Positions 8,031 to 16,695 are shown, numbered from the stretch's first letter. The stretch is DNA of 64,000 bases from Lachnospiraceae bacterium AC2031 (GCA_000687975.1 JIAB01000001.1:1302001-1366000), one strand, 5' to 3'. Notes: generated by a model from the letters alone, not told the origin. Program-made: numbers and translations.

Positions 8031-9834
8031 ATGCACTATATTTCCTATCACCTCGAAGAAGAGTTTCAAACTCATCAAGAGACTTAGGTCTATCGAAAAG
8101 ATATCCCTGTACCATATCACATTTGGCTCCCTTAAGGAACTTAGCCGCCTCTTTTGTCTCAACTCCTTCAGCAAGAATCTTTACATCAAGTTCATCCACC
8201 ATGTTGATCAGATTCTTTATAACAACCTTTTCACTGCTGGCAATCTTTTCATCTTCAGACTGAATACCCCTGATAAAGGACTGATCCATCTTTATACCGT
8301 CCACCATCAGATCCTTAAGTAGACTGAGGGACGAAACGCCTGATCCAAAATCATCAATTGAAACAAAGATTCCTCTTTCCCTCATAGTTGAAAGAAACTT
8401 TCTAAGCTTTTCAGGTTCTTCATAGCAAGCTGATTCCTTAAGTTCAACCTCAATATACTTTGGATCTATTCCATATCTATCAATGGTCATAATCAGCTTT
8501 TTCGCAAAATCATCATCTTTGATATGAAGCTTAGAGAAATTGGTAGAAACCTTTACCGGCTCCACACCAGCATCGATCCATGATCTGATATTTCGGCATA
8601 CCCTCTCAAAAACATACATATCCAGTTCGCATATGCTTCCATCATCCTCAAGTGCAGGAATAAAGGTCATCGGTGATACAAGCTTGCCATCCTGATTCCA
8701 TCTCACAAGAGCTTCTCCACCGCAAAGTGTTCCATCAACGAAACTAACCTTTGGCTGATAGTAAACAACAAACTCTCTATTATCCAGAGCCTCTCGGAAC
8801 TTGAATGTAGACTTCTTCGCATTGAGTTCGTTATCAAGAAACTCCTCAGAAAACCAGACAACATCTGAATTCCCCTCTATTCTTGTTTGACGCAGAGCTG
8901 AATTAGCCTTTGTGACTCCAACTCCCACATCTTCACCTGGCTGCAGCTTATAAAGTCCGACTCTGAAGTTTATCTCAATCTTAGTTGGCTTTAAAACTTT
9001 GCCCTCTTTCACCTCTTCTGTACGAGGGCTAAAAGTACTCATTGTTGCATTTCCTGGTCCTAAAGGTACATCATCCGGTCTTCTGTTAAATCCAGTGTTT
9101 ACTCCACCAGCAACTTCAAATGTCATCGGATTCAGAAAGTCTAAGAAGATATCAACTCTTTCATTTCTAACAAGGGCCGCAAAATTATCAGCACCAAGTC
9201 TTGCAATCTGTTCCTCAGGAATAAGGAATCCGAAGATCTTATCAACCAGTCCACGAAGGACCATGTTACCTCTATCTATACCATATTCTCCATTCAGGAA
9301 CTTAAAGTCCTTGATATTAAAGAATGCCAAGGTATAGTCAGTGAGAATGCCCTTCTGCAACATACCCATACCAGTTCTTATAATACCATTTATATTGAGG
9401 GCACCTGTCATACTTTCAGTAAATGCTGCATTATTCAGGATATTACTCATCCTTGCTCTTTCTAAAATAGAAAAAAAGTTGGCACACAGAAACTGAAGGT
9501 CGTCCTTTTCTTCATCATCCCACTTGTGACCTCTGACCGGATATGCATTCATAACCATCTTGGTTCCACCACCAGTGTGGAATTCAACAGAATGCAGATC
9601 TGGATCATAGCCCGCTCTAGCCTGATAAAGAACATCCTGACCATTATAGCCAACTCTTTCAACAGGATTCGACTTAGTCGAAATAACCGACTCAAGTCTT
9701 CCAATATTTAATTCTTCTGCGATGAGTCCCATAGACTCCTTCGCCTTATTTATAACATCTTTAATGGAATTATCTCCATTACCGATTGCCTTAATAAACG
9801 CCTTGTAATTCTTGCTATATAAAGTAGTCCCCAT
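8029..9834 (-). CDS. Cytoplasmic degenerate-GGDEF/EAL protein, c-di-GMP phosphodiesterase
   Basis: Predicted to hydrolyse cyclic di-GMP. The 601-residue protein has an N-terminal sensor-like region (about 1-150), a GGDEF-like domain (about 155-265) whose signature reads RLGADNF instead of RxGGDEF, so it should not synthesise c-di-GMP, and a complete EAL domain (about 345-595). The EAL residues needed for catalysis are visible: GGEALVRW, NFSKLHI, ELKESACYE, IDDFGSGVSS, VDGIKMDQSF and ILAEGVET. No membrane segment is seen. The start follows AAGG. The input signal is unknown. Confidence 0.92.
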   Translation of the reverse strand: MGTTLYSKNYKAFIKAIGNGDNSIKDVINKAKESMGLIAEELNIGRLESVISTKSNPVERVGYNGQDVLYQARAGYDPDLHSVEFHTGGGTKMVMNAYPVRGHKWDDEEKDDLQFLCANFFSILERARMSNILNNAAFTESMTGALNINGIIRTGMGMLQKGILTDYTLAFFNIKDFKFLNGEYGIDRGNMVLRGLVDKIFGFLIPEEQIARLGADNFAALVRNERVDIFLDFLNPMTFEVAGGVNTGFNRRPDDVPLGPGNATMSTFSPRTEEVKEGKVLKPTKIEINFRVGLYKLQPGEDVGVGVTKANSALRQTRIEGNSDVVWFSEEFLDNELNAKKSTFKFREALDNREFVVYYQPKVSFVDGTLCGGEALVRWNQDGKLVSPMTFIPALEDDGSICELDMYVFERVCRNIRSWIDAGVEPVKVSTNFSKLHIKDDDFAKKLIMTIDRYGIDPKYIEVELKESACYEEPEKLRKFLSTMRERGIFVSIDDFGSGVSSLSLLKDLMVDGIKMDQSFIRGIQSEDEKIASSEKVVIKNLINMVDELDVKILAEGVETKEAAKFLKGAKCDMVQGYLFDRPKSLDEFETLLRGDRKYSA

Positions 9835-9922
9835 ACCTTATCTCCGTTTACAAAAAATACCCCAAAACATATCTCATCCAACGACAGTTCTCCTCAGTCG
9901 TGGACTTAAATTATAACATAAT

Positions 9923-11110
9923 TTATTCTTCCTTACTAACTTTTTTATTCTCTGAATAAAGAAGTTTAAGAACTATAGGTGTAAGAATTGAGCTGACAAT
10001 GATAAGTAGAATGACTGAAGTAAAATATTTACTGTCCAGCATTCCAACCTCAAGTCCCTTCTTAGATACGATCAGAGCAACCTCACCTCTGGTCATCATT
10101 CCAACACCAATCCTTATCGCGTCTCTTCCTTTGTATCCACATATTCTTGAAGCAAGACCACAGCCGATAATCTTCGAGAAAAGACCAACTAAAACAAATC
10201 CTATAGAGAACAGCAGAATTGTCACATCCAGTGATTTCATATCAGTCTGAAGACCTATACTTACAAAGAAGATAGGACCAAAGATCATATATGAATTCAC
10301 ATCCATCTTTCTATCTATATACTTTGAATCATCCAAATTACTAAGGATTATACCAGCAACAAATGCTCCAGTAATATCTGCAACTCCAAAGTATTTTTCA
10401 GCTATAAAGGAAAGCGCAAGTGCAAGCGCAAGACCTATGATCGGGATTCGCTGCGTATGAGGGTAACGGGTGTCGAGCCATTTCATTACCTTATACAAAA
10501 TGATACCAACAATAAAAGAAAGCACGAAGAAGCCAACTGTTCTAAGCAGTACATCTGTTATCTTACTGCTAGGATCACGAAAGCTTATTACAAGTGTCAG
10601 CACCAGAATACCGATAACATCATCGATGATTGCAGCACTAAGTATAGTAGTTCCTACTTCTTCAGTAAGCTTGCCCAACTCTTTAAGAGCCTGAACGGTA
10701 ATGCTTACAGAAGTGGCAGTTAGTATTGTTCCGATAAAAAGTGCGTGGAAAAATTCATCACTTCCCACCGGCTTAAAACCGTAGAAGCAGAAAAACAAAA
10801 GAGTTCCACAAATAAGCGGAATAAATACTCCTGCACAAGCAATGAGCGTTGCCTTAACTCCTGTCTTCTTAAGCTGACCAAGATTCGTCTCAAGACCTGC
10901 ACTGAACATAAGCAGGATAACACCAATCTCTGCCATACCCGACAGGAAATCACTAGGCTGTACCCAGTTAAGCAGACTTGGTCCAAGAAGAAGTCCGGCA
11001 ATGATCTCACCAACAACCTGAGGTGCTTTAAACTTCCTTGCAACAAGTCCAAAAAGCTTTGCAGTAATAATAACTATCGCTACATTTTTTAATATTTCCA
11101 GTTTATCCAT
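9923..11110 (-). CDS. CPA2-family cation:proton antiporter
   Basis: A 395-residue integral membrane protein with about 11-12 hydrophobic segments, matching Kef/GerN-type Na+ or K+/H+ antiporters (GEIIAGLLLGPSLL, AALSFIAEKYFGVADITGAFVAGI-type region containing the acidic GAFVAG helix, GMMTRGEVALIV). No C-terminal RCK/TrkA-N regulatory domain is present, so it is the short transport-only form. The start at 11110 has GAGG upstream. A hairpin leader lies upstream. The ion carried cannot be told from sequence. Confidence 0.88.
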   Translation of the reverse strand: MDKLEILKNVAIVIITAKLFGLVARKFKAPQVVGEIIAGLLLGPSLLNWVQPSDFLSGMAEIGVILLMFSAGLETNLGQLKKTGVKATLIACAGVFIPLICGTLLFFCFYGFKPVGSDEFFHALFIGTILTATSVSITVQALKELGKLTEEVGTTILSAAIIDDVIGILVLTLVISFRDPSSKITDVLLRTVGFFVLSFIVGIILYKVMKWLDTRYPHTQRIPIIGLALALALSFIAEKYFGVADITGAFVAGIILSNLDDSKYIDRKMDVNSYMIFGPIFFVSIGLQTDMKSLDVTILLFSIGFVLVGLFSKIIGCGLASRICGYKGRDAIRIGVGMMTRGEVALIVSKKGLEVGMLDSKYFTSVILLIIVSSILTPIVLKLLYSENKKVSKEE

Positions 11111-11142
11111 ATCACGCCTCGTCCGATATTATATTCCCCCGA

Positions 11143-11170
11143 GTCGCCTAAACCTCCCCAGAAGCGACTG
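11143..11170 (-). promoter_or_regulatory. Leader hairpin upstream of the antiporter
   Basis: Minus-strand AGTCGC and GCGACT close a stem around a purine-rich segment containing GGGGAGG. A TAGAAT -10-like box lies just upstream, so the hairpin would sit at the 5' end of the antiporter mRNA. It may be a small ion-responsive leader, but no known riboswitch class was recognised. Confidence 0.35.
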
Positions 11171-11215
11171 AATCACATTCTAGCACAACCCTTTGCAGAA
11201 TTAAAGACTTAAAAA

Positions 11216-11238
11216 AAGGAGGCTGCTAAAGCCTCCTT
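11216..11238 (-). terminator. Terminator of the lar-LUD operon
   Basis: AAGGAGGC and GCCTCCTT form an 8-base-pair stem with a short loop, followed on the minus strand by a run of seven T. It lies just after the LUD gene stop. Confidence 0.88.
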
Positions 11239-11242
11239 AACC

Positions 11243-11875
11243 TTAAAATCCTAAATCGTCATTTACCAGAATTACACTGATTCTTCCCGGATGTCTGGAG
11301 AATCTTGTAATAAGGAACTGACAACAAATGGTATCTGGAGACTTACAGTCAAAACAAGCACCTGTCTTGGCGCAAGGAGTATCTAAGCCAAACCTCTGCG
11401 CATTGATCGGAGCGGCTACATTTCGCGCCCTCTTCATGGCGCTATCAATATCTGCTCCGCATATCTTATTCATACCCACAATAAAGAGCACATGCTTTGG
11501 TCCCTGAGCGATGGCAGAAACTCTGTTAGAGTTTCCATCAATATTTACAATAACGCCATCGTTTGTCATAGCATTTGCGCTGGCAAGGAAATAGTCTGCG
11601 TCATAAGCCATCAGCATTGCCGCACGCTTATCCTCATAATTATCTCTATCGATGAAGTTATAGTTACCCTCAATAAGTGCATCTACAAGACCAATCTCAC
11701 GAGCGCTCATAGCTCCGCCCATAGTAACACTACTACCCTCAGGTATAAGCTCCAGTGCCTTAGCAAGAGCCTCCTCCTTTGTAGCAGCATAGTAACCAGT
11801 CATATTTCTGGACTCCAGTCCCTTTATAACCTTCTGAGCCAGAAGCTCATTTCTCTTCACAATATTCTCATTCAT
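11243..11875 (-). CDS. LUD-domain protein (lactate-utilisation family)
   Basis: A 210-residue member of the LUD (LutB/LutC-related) domain family, often tied to lactate oxidation, though many single-domain members lack an assigned activity. Visible features are TMGGAMSAREIG near residue 60, ANAMTNDGVIVNIDGNSNRV, the GMNKICGADIDSAMKRAR region and a C-terminal Cys cluster in CAKTGACFDCKSPDTICC that may bind a metal. The start at 11875 has AAAGGAGT upstream. It follows larC by 20 bases and ends the lar operon, which fits a lactate link because LarA uses the nickel-pincer cofactor. That link is inference; no larA is in the window. Confidence 0.88.
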   Translation of the reverse strand: MNENIVKRNELLAQKVIKGLESRNMTGYYAATKEEALAKALELIPEGSSVTMGGAMSAREIGLVDALIEGNYNFIDRDNYEDKRAAMLMAYDADYFLASANAMTNDGVIVNIDGNSNRVSAIAQGPKHVLFIVGMNKICGADIDSAMKRARNVAAPINAQRFGLDTPCAKTGACFDCKSPDTICCQFLITRFSRHPGRISVILVNDDLGF

Positions 11876-11895
11876 AATAAACTCCTTTCTTTGAC

Positions 11896-12762
11896 TCATT
11901 TTATTATCATCGCACGTACGACGCCTGGAATTTCATGTTCACGTTTTCCCGCTCCCAGTCCAACCTTCTCTACGGTCATAACTTCCGGCAGTTCCGTCGA
12001 TGTCATTACTGCCGCTACAAATGCCGCTCCCGTAGGAGTAACATATTCGCCCTTCCTTTCTGTAATAGATAACGGCAACGCATACTGGGTGCATATATTT
12101 ATTACTGCAGGAACAGGCACTGGAATAATACCGTGCTGACATCTTACATGGCCATGGCCTTCACATATCCTTTTCACTATAACATCTTCGATTCCTAAGT
12201 TATCGAAGCATACAGCAGCCGATACTATATCTACAATAGAATCAATAGCGCCAACCTCATGGAAATGAACTTCGCTTATTTCCTTCTTATGCGCCTTTGC
12301 CTCTGCTTCAGCAAGAATCTGAAATACCTTTTTTGAAAGATTTCTTGCTGCATCAGTCATTTCAAGTCCATCAATGATCTTATATATATCATCAAGATTT
12401 CTTGCATCATGATGGTGATGATGTTCGTGGTGATGGTGATGCTCTTCATGGTGGTCATGGTCATGATGGTGTCCCTCATGGTGATGTCCATGGTCATGAT
12501 GGTGATCTTCACTTTCTTTATGTCCATAGAGATAATCCATATCATGATCATGATTTTCATGTTCTGCATCCAGCACTACATCGAAGTCACAGCAGTCGAT
12601 TCCACTTTTCATCACCCTGCTGATCTTTATCTCGAAGCTGCTGTCCTTGATACCTGAGAGAACATTCCTGAGCACCTCTTCATCTGCCCCAAGATCCAGT
12701 AGTGATGCAACGATCATATCACCACTAATTCCTGTTTCACATTCTAAATATAATGATTTCAT
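11896..12762 (-). CDS. larC: Nickel-pincer cofactor protein LarC, N-terminal (LarC1) portion only, His-rich
   Basis: LarC inserts nickel into the pyridinium dithiocarboxylate mononucleotide to finish the cofactor of lactate racemase and relatives. This 288-residue protein has the N-terminal LarC motifs (ECETGISGDMIVASLLDLG, VHFHEVGAIDSIVDIV, PVPVPA, TPTGAAF) and a very His-rich insert at about residues 68-118 that should bind nickel. It stops after EIPGVVRAMIIK, where full-length LarC continues for about 140 more residues (the CTP-binding LarC2 part). Only 20 bases separate the stop from the LUD gene, so no frameshifted LarC2 fits here. Either LarC2 is elsewhere or this lineage does without it. 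Confidence 0.9.
   Translation of the reverse strand: MKSLYLECETGISGDMIVASLLDLGADEEVLRNVLSGIKDSSFEIKISRVMKSGIDCCDFDVVLDAEHENHDHDMDYLYGHKESEDHHHDHGHHHEGHHHDHDHHEEHHHHHEHHHHHDARNLDDIYKIIDGLEMTDAARNLSKKVFQILAEAEAKAHKKEISEVHFHEVGAIDSIVDIVSAAVCFDNLGIEDVIVKRICEGHGHVRCQHGIIPVPVPAVINICTQYALPLSITERKGEYVTPTGAAFVAAVMTSTELPEVMTVEKVGLGAGKREHEIPGVVRAMIIK
12395..12570. repeat. Degenerate CAT/GATG tandem repeat coding for the His-rich LarC insert
   Basis: A run of short ATG/GTG/CAT-type units (GATGGTGATG, GGTGATGATG and similar) encodes stretches of five His residues separated by Asp/Glu. It is coding microsatellite DNA likely to vary in length between strains, not an independent element. Confidence 0.75.
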
Positions 12763-12802
12763 ACATCCCCCATTTTAAATATAAAAAATCCACCTTTTCG
12801 CC

Positions 12803-13567
12803 TCATTCCAGGGCTCCCTCCACGGATTTAGTTGCAAGTCTATTAATCTGAGTAGCTATATATCCTGCACCGTAACCATTATCAATATTTACTACTGAGA
12901 TTCCATTTGCACAGGAATTGATCATTGTAAGTAAGGCAGACAGACCTTCAAAGCTTGCTCCATATCCAACTGATGTAGGAACCGCGATAACAGGATTCGA
13001 AACAAGACCTCCGATAACACTGGCAAGTGCTCCTTCCATACCTGCAACAGCTATGATGCAATTTGCTTTCTGCAAAACCTCTGTCTTCGAAAGAAGTCTG
13101 TGTATTCCACTTACTCCCACATCGTATACTCGTTCAACATTTGTACCAAAGTATTCCGCTGTCTGCGCAGCCTCTTCTGCCACCGGAATATCTGCGGTTC
13201 CAGCACAGCAAACCGCAACGCATCCAGTTCTTCCCACGTCGTTCCTATATACCTTTAGGATTCTGGAAACAGGATCATACTCAGCATCGGGAATCCTTTC
13301 CTTCACAAGCTCGTACTGTTCCTTTGCAGCTCTTGTACCAAAGGCCCTGCCATCAGCTTCCAACAGTTTTTCAAATATCGAAACAATATATTCATCAGGC
13401 TTCCCAGCACAATACACAACCTCAGGAAAACCTGTACGTTTTTCCCTATTTGTATCAAGCTTGGCGTACCCAAGATCCTTATATGTCTCTAAATGAAAAA
13501 GCTTCTCTGCTTCTTCAACAGAGAGCTCTCCACTCTTTACTTTCTCAAGTATTTCCTTTGTCTGCAT
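12803..13567 (-). CDS. larB: Nickel-pincer cofactor biosynthesis protein LarB
   Basis: LarB carboxylates and hydrolyses nicotinic acid adenine dinucleotide to P2CMN, the first step of nickel-pincer cofactor synthesis. The protein (254 residues from 13567) is of normal length. The C-terminal AIR-carboxylase-like domain is clear (AGTADIPVAEEAAQTAE, VAGMEGALASVIGGLV, PTSVGYGASFEGLSAL, NIDNGYGAGY), as is the helical N-terminal domain (EILEKVKSGELSVEEAE). An ATG at 13582 is an alternative start; 13567 is preferred because the homologous N-terminus begins there and GAGGT lies upstream. It overlaps the end of larE, showing tight translational coupling. Confidence 0.93.
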   Translation of the reverse strand: MQTKEILEKVKSGELSVEEAEKLFHLETYKDLGYAKLDTNREKRTGFPEVVYCAGKPDEYIVSIFEKLLEADGRAFGTRAAKEQYELVKERIPDAEYDPVSRILKVYRNDVGRTGCVAVCCAGTADIPVAEEAAQTAEYFGTNVERVYDVGVSGIHRLLSKTEVLQKANCIIAVAGMEGALASVIGGLVSNPVIAVPTSVGYGASFEGLSALLTMINSCANGISVVNIDNGYGAGYIATQINRLATKSVEGALE

Positions 13568-14405
13568 GTGATAGTACCTCATTCATACTTCCTGTGCGGT
13601 AACCGATCATATCCATAGTTATATAGGCAAATCCAATATCTTTCAGTTTGCTATAAACAGCCTCTCTATTATCTAAAAGCAGTCCAAAATCCGTAGGACT
13701 AACTTCTATCCTAGCTAAATTACCTCCGTGAACTCTTATTCTGACCTGACTGATCCCAAGAGACTTTATATAGTCTTCTCCCTTATCTATCATTCGAAGT
13801 TTCTCAGCTGTGATCATTTCTCCATATGGAATCCTTGAGCTAAGACACGCCGCCGAAGGAATATCCCAGGTTGGAAGTCCAAGTTCTTTTGATAACTCTC
13901 GAATCTCTTTTTTCGTAAGCCCTGCATCTTTTAAAGGACTCACGATGCCCAGTTCTTTTAGCGCCCTCATACCCGGTCGATAGTCACCGTCATCATCCAC
14001 ATTAGAACCATCCACTAAGGTGAAACTTCCGCGCCTCTTTATCTCTTCCAGCATCTTACCGAAGAGAACCTTCTTACAAATGTAACATCTGTCAGGAGGA
14101 TTATCGACGAAGCCTGGTATCTCCAACTCATTAACGCATACCGTAATAAGCTGAATACCTTCCTTCTCACAAAAAGCTTTAGTTTCATCCCGGTCCTTTT
14201 CAGGCATAGAATTAATCTGGACTGTCACCGCAAGCAGTTTCCCATCAGTACCCAAAGCCTCCTTCGCCGCCCTTAGGAGAAATGTGGAATCCACACCACC
14301 TGAAAAGGCTACAGCTACAGCACCTAACCCCTGCAGGTTACTAAGCAATATATCGTACTTCGAACGTCTCGAGGATTTCGCTATCTTATTCTGTAGTCTT
14401 CCCAT
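13545..14405 (-). CDS. larE: ATP-dependent sacrificial sulfur transferase LarE
   Basis: LarE adds the two thiocarboxylate sulfurs of the nickel-pincer cofactor. The 286-residue protein carries the PP-loop FSGGVDSTF at residues 34-42 and C187 in SAACLSSRIPYG, the position of the sacrificial cysteine in single-Cys LarE. A further pair, C107 and C110 in DRCYICKK, lies in the usual mid-region. In the single-Cys type the cysteine is converted to dehydroalanine with each sulfur given. It is the first lar gene, 18 bases after rlmD, and overlaps larB. Confidence 0.92.
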   Translation of the reverse strand: MGRLQNKIAKSSRRSKYDILLSNLQGLGAVAVAFSGGVDSTFLLRAAKEALGTDGKLLAVTVQINSMPEKDRDETKAFCEKEGIQLITVCVNELEIPGFVDNPPDRCYICKKVLFGKMLEEIKRRGSFTLVDGSNVDDDGDYRPGMRALKELGIVSPLKDAGLTKKEIRELSKELGLPTWDIPSAACLSSRIPYGEMITAEKLRMIDKGEDYIKSLGISQVRIRVHGGNLARIEVSPTDFGLLLDNREAVYSKLKDIGFAYITMDMIGYRTGSMNEVLSHADKGNT

Positions 14406-14422
14406 AATACATCTTTCCAGGG

Positions 14423-15922
14423 TTAACCCTTTGTTAGTAAAGCCACCGTCTCACAATGCATTGTGCGACTAAACTGATCATATACAGCAAACTTCTCAAG
14501 TTTAAAGCCGTTAGCCAAGAGATACTTCAGATCTCGAGCCAGTGTAGCCGGATCACAGGATACATAAACCATTCGTTTCGGCGACATGGTAACTATAGTC
14601 TCGAGCAATTTCTCATCACAGCCTTTGCGTGGCGGATCTACCACCACCACATCTACTCCCTTATGGAGTTTCGAACTGTTAGAATCATACTCACCTATAC
14701 GATTCTCCATCCAGACTGGGACAACCTCCTCAGCCTTTCCTACAAAGAACTCAACGTTGGTGATATCATTTATCTCCGCATTTATTTTGGCATCTTCAAT
14801 AGCCTGAGCTACAATCTCAACACCGTAAACCTTCTTCGCATTCTGCGCCAGGAAAAGGGAAATGGTACCTATACCCGAATACATGTCCCAAACGATCTCT
14901 TCGCCTGAAAGATCCGCATACTCCAGCGCCTTACTGTATAGTTTCTCAGTCTGCTTAGGATTAACCTGATAGAAAGACTGAGCCGAGATCTGGAACTTTA
15001 CATCTCCTATGTAATCTACAATGTGATCCCGACCATTGATAAGAACAGTCTTATCACCCAGGATACGATTAGTCCGCTCCTTGTTTATATTCATAACAAC
15101 TGACTTCAGCTTTACGTTATTTCCGCCAGCTCTATATTTATCAATCTCTTTTGACAGCTGTGCCACCAGCTTATCAAGCTCTGGAACATTCTTTGTATTT
15201 ACAACAATGCATACCATAAGCTCGCCAGTTGCATAGCCCACTCTCGTAAGTACATGACGAAGTATACCCTCACCAGTCTCTTCGTTATACACGCTGATCT
15301 TACATTTATCAGCCCACTTTGTAACTGCAGAAATGACTGCCTTATTCACGCCATGTCCAATCTTGCAGCTGGTAATTGGAATAAGACTATGAGTCCTTCC
15401 CGCATAGAATCCTAGAACCGTATTAGTCTGACAGCTGAAAGCACCCTTCGAAGTATCGTTTCTGACTCCGACAGGAAATTGCATCTTATTACGATAATGA
15501 TATGGACTCTTCATTCCATACACATCTTCGAAATACTTCTCCGGTTCCTCAATCCCACCAATCCTTGAGAAGCAGTTCAGTACTCTGTTCTTCTTTATCT
15601 CAAGCTCCTTCTCATAGCTTATATGCTGCAGAGTACATCCACCGCATTGCTTTGCTATCGGACAGAAGGGCTCCACACGAAAAGACGAGGGGGTGATGAT
15701 CCTCTCAAGTCTTCCAAAACAGAGATTCTTCTTCACCTTGACTATACGAACCTCGGCCTCATCTCCAGGCGCTGTATCCTTTACGAATACAGCCATTCCG
15801 TCGATATGGCCGATGCCTAGTCCCTCGTCTGACATATCTTCAATATTTACAGTATAGATCTTATTCTTCTCTATATTTACTTTTTTATAATCTTTATAAA
15901 ATCCGTCTGTTACAACGCCCAT
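14423..15922 (-). CDS. rlmD: 23S rRNA (uracil-5-)-methyltransferase, RlmD/TrmA family
   Basis: S-adenosylmethionine-dependent uracil C5 methyltransferase of rRNA or tRNA. The 499-residue protein has an N-terminal TRAM domain (about 20-80), an iron-sulfur cluster motif CPIAKQCGGCTLQH, a SAM-binding MYSGIGTISLFLAQ, VVVDPPRKGCDE and the catalytic YVSCDPATLARDL. Which uracil is modified (RlmCD-like U747/U1939) cannot be told. It is upstream of, and probably co-transcribed with, larE although the functions are unrelated. Confidence 0.92.
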   Translation of the reverse strand: MGVVTDGFYKDYKKVNIEKNKIYTVNIEDMSDEGLGIGHIDGMAVFVKDTAPGDEAEVRIVKVKKNLCFGRLERIITPSSFRVEPFCPIAKQCGGCTLQHISYEKELEIKKNRVLNCFSRIGGIEEPEKYFEDVYGMKSPYHYRNKMQFPVGVRNDTSKGAFSCQTNTVLGFYAGRTHSLIPITSCKIGHGVNKAVISAVTKWADKCKISVYNEETGEGILRHVLTRVGYATGELMVCIVVNTKNVPELDKLVAQLSKEIDKYRAGGNNVKLKSVVMNINKERTNRILGDKTVLINGRDHIVDYIGDVKFQISAQSFYQVNPKQTEKLYSKALEYADLSGEEIVWDMYSGIGTISLFLAQNAKKVYGVEIVAQAIEDAKINAEINDITNVEFFVGKAEEVVPVWMENRIGEYDSNSSKLHKGVDVVVVDPPRKGCDEKLLETIVTMSPKRMVYVSCDPATLARDLKYLLANGFKLEKFAVYDQFSRTMHCETVALLTKG

Positions 15923-16005
15923 AATATGCCCCGTTATTAATAAAAAAAGACACCATTTTATTCAAAATGCTGCGCACTTCGCAACAAGGTAATTGTAACA
16001 TAAAT

Positions 16006-16064
16006 AAAGCGAAATGTGGATGCCTCTTTTAATTAATCTAAAAGAAACATCCACATTTCGCTTT
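16006..16064 (-). terminator. Terminator of the carD-like gene
   Basis: AAAGCGAAATGTGGATG at 16006-16022 and its exact complement at 16048-16064 form a 17-base-pair stem with an AT-rich 25-base loop. The stop codon of the CarD-like gene touches its 5' arm, and an AT-rich stretch follows on the minus strand. It separates this gene from rlmD. Confidence 0.85.
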
Positions 16065-16567
16065 TAAAAGTCTGCAACCTTGTTTTGTAAATAAACCTTT
16101 ACCCCGTCCTTATCCATATCCAGTGATATAGCAAGCTCTCCATAGAGGCTTTCCTCTGCGATATGGTAATACTTTGCATCTGAAGCAGTGACCTTTTTGC
16201 CCTCAGCTATTCTCTCATCCATTCTTGCACGAATGGTCTTCATAAGTTCTACCAAAATTTTAGGATCACACGTGAGAACTGCTGCCTTATACTCTAAGTC
16301 TCTCTTCTTCTCTTCGATAATTTCAAGCTCGTCAAGTTCTGACATTTCATCTATGAAATCTTCTGCCTCATCCTTCGACATAACTCTTCTCATTACAACT
16401 CTTTCGTTGTCAACAGGGGTAAATATCTCGCTGTCTCTGATATAACACGGAACCATCGTGTAATACAGCTTATCCTTCGATACTCCGGGCATCTTCATTG
16501 GCCCTACATTTGTAATTCTGCAGACTCCATTACTTCCGTAGATAATGTAATCGCCTACGTCAAACAT
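16064..16567 (-). CDS. CarD/CdnL/TRCF-type transcriptional regulator
   Basis: Proteins of this family bind the RNA polymerase beta subunit and stabilise open promoters, particularly at rRNA genes. The 167-residue length is typical. The N-terminal Tudor-like RNAP-interaction domain is visible (FDVGDYIIYGSNGVCRI, YYTMVPCYI), followed by a helical DNA-binding region (DPKILVELMKTI, AEESLYGELAISL). The ATG at 16567 is preferred over a GTG three codons earlier because AGGGAG is spaced well for it. The mRNA leader begins with a strong hairpin. Confidence 0.9.
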   Translation of the reverse strand: MFDVGDYIIYGSNGVCRITNVGPMKMPGVSKDKLYYTMVPCYIRDSEIFTPVDNERVVMRRVMSKDEAEDFIDEMSELDELEIIEEKKRDLEYKAAVLTCDPKILVELMKTIRARMDERIAEGKKVTASDAKYYHIAEESLYGELAISLDMDKDGVKVYLQNKVADF

Positions 16568-16646
16568 CACAAACACTCCCTACTTCTAAATTATCCAAAT
16601 CTTATCCTAGTCATCTGTTACAATCGAAACCCTTAGAGATTTCAAA

Positions 16647-16695
16647 GGACGTTTTTCGAGTGGGCAAAGGTCCTCGAAAAGCGTCCTCTATTATA
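16647..16695 (-). promoter_or_regulatory. carD promoter -10 and 5'-terminal hairpin
   Basis: A minus-strand TATAAT box (16690-16695) is followed within a few bases by GGACGCTTTTCGAG (16673-16686) pairing with CTCGAAAAACGTCC (16647-16660), one G-U pair, 12-base loop. The stem would form at the very 5' end of the mRNA and has no T-run after it, so it looks like an mRNA stabiliser or control hairpin, not a terminator. Confidence 0.55.

Noticed and set aside
12395-12570. CRISPR-like short repeats
   Set aside because: The repeats are degenerate three-to-ten-base units in frame with larC and encode its His-rich insert; there are no spacers.
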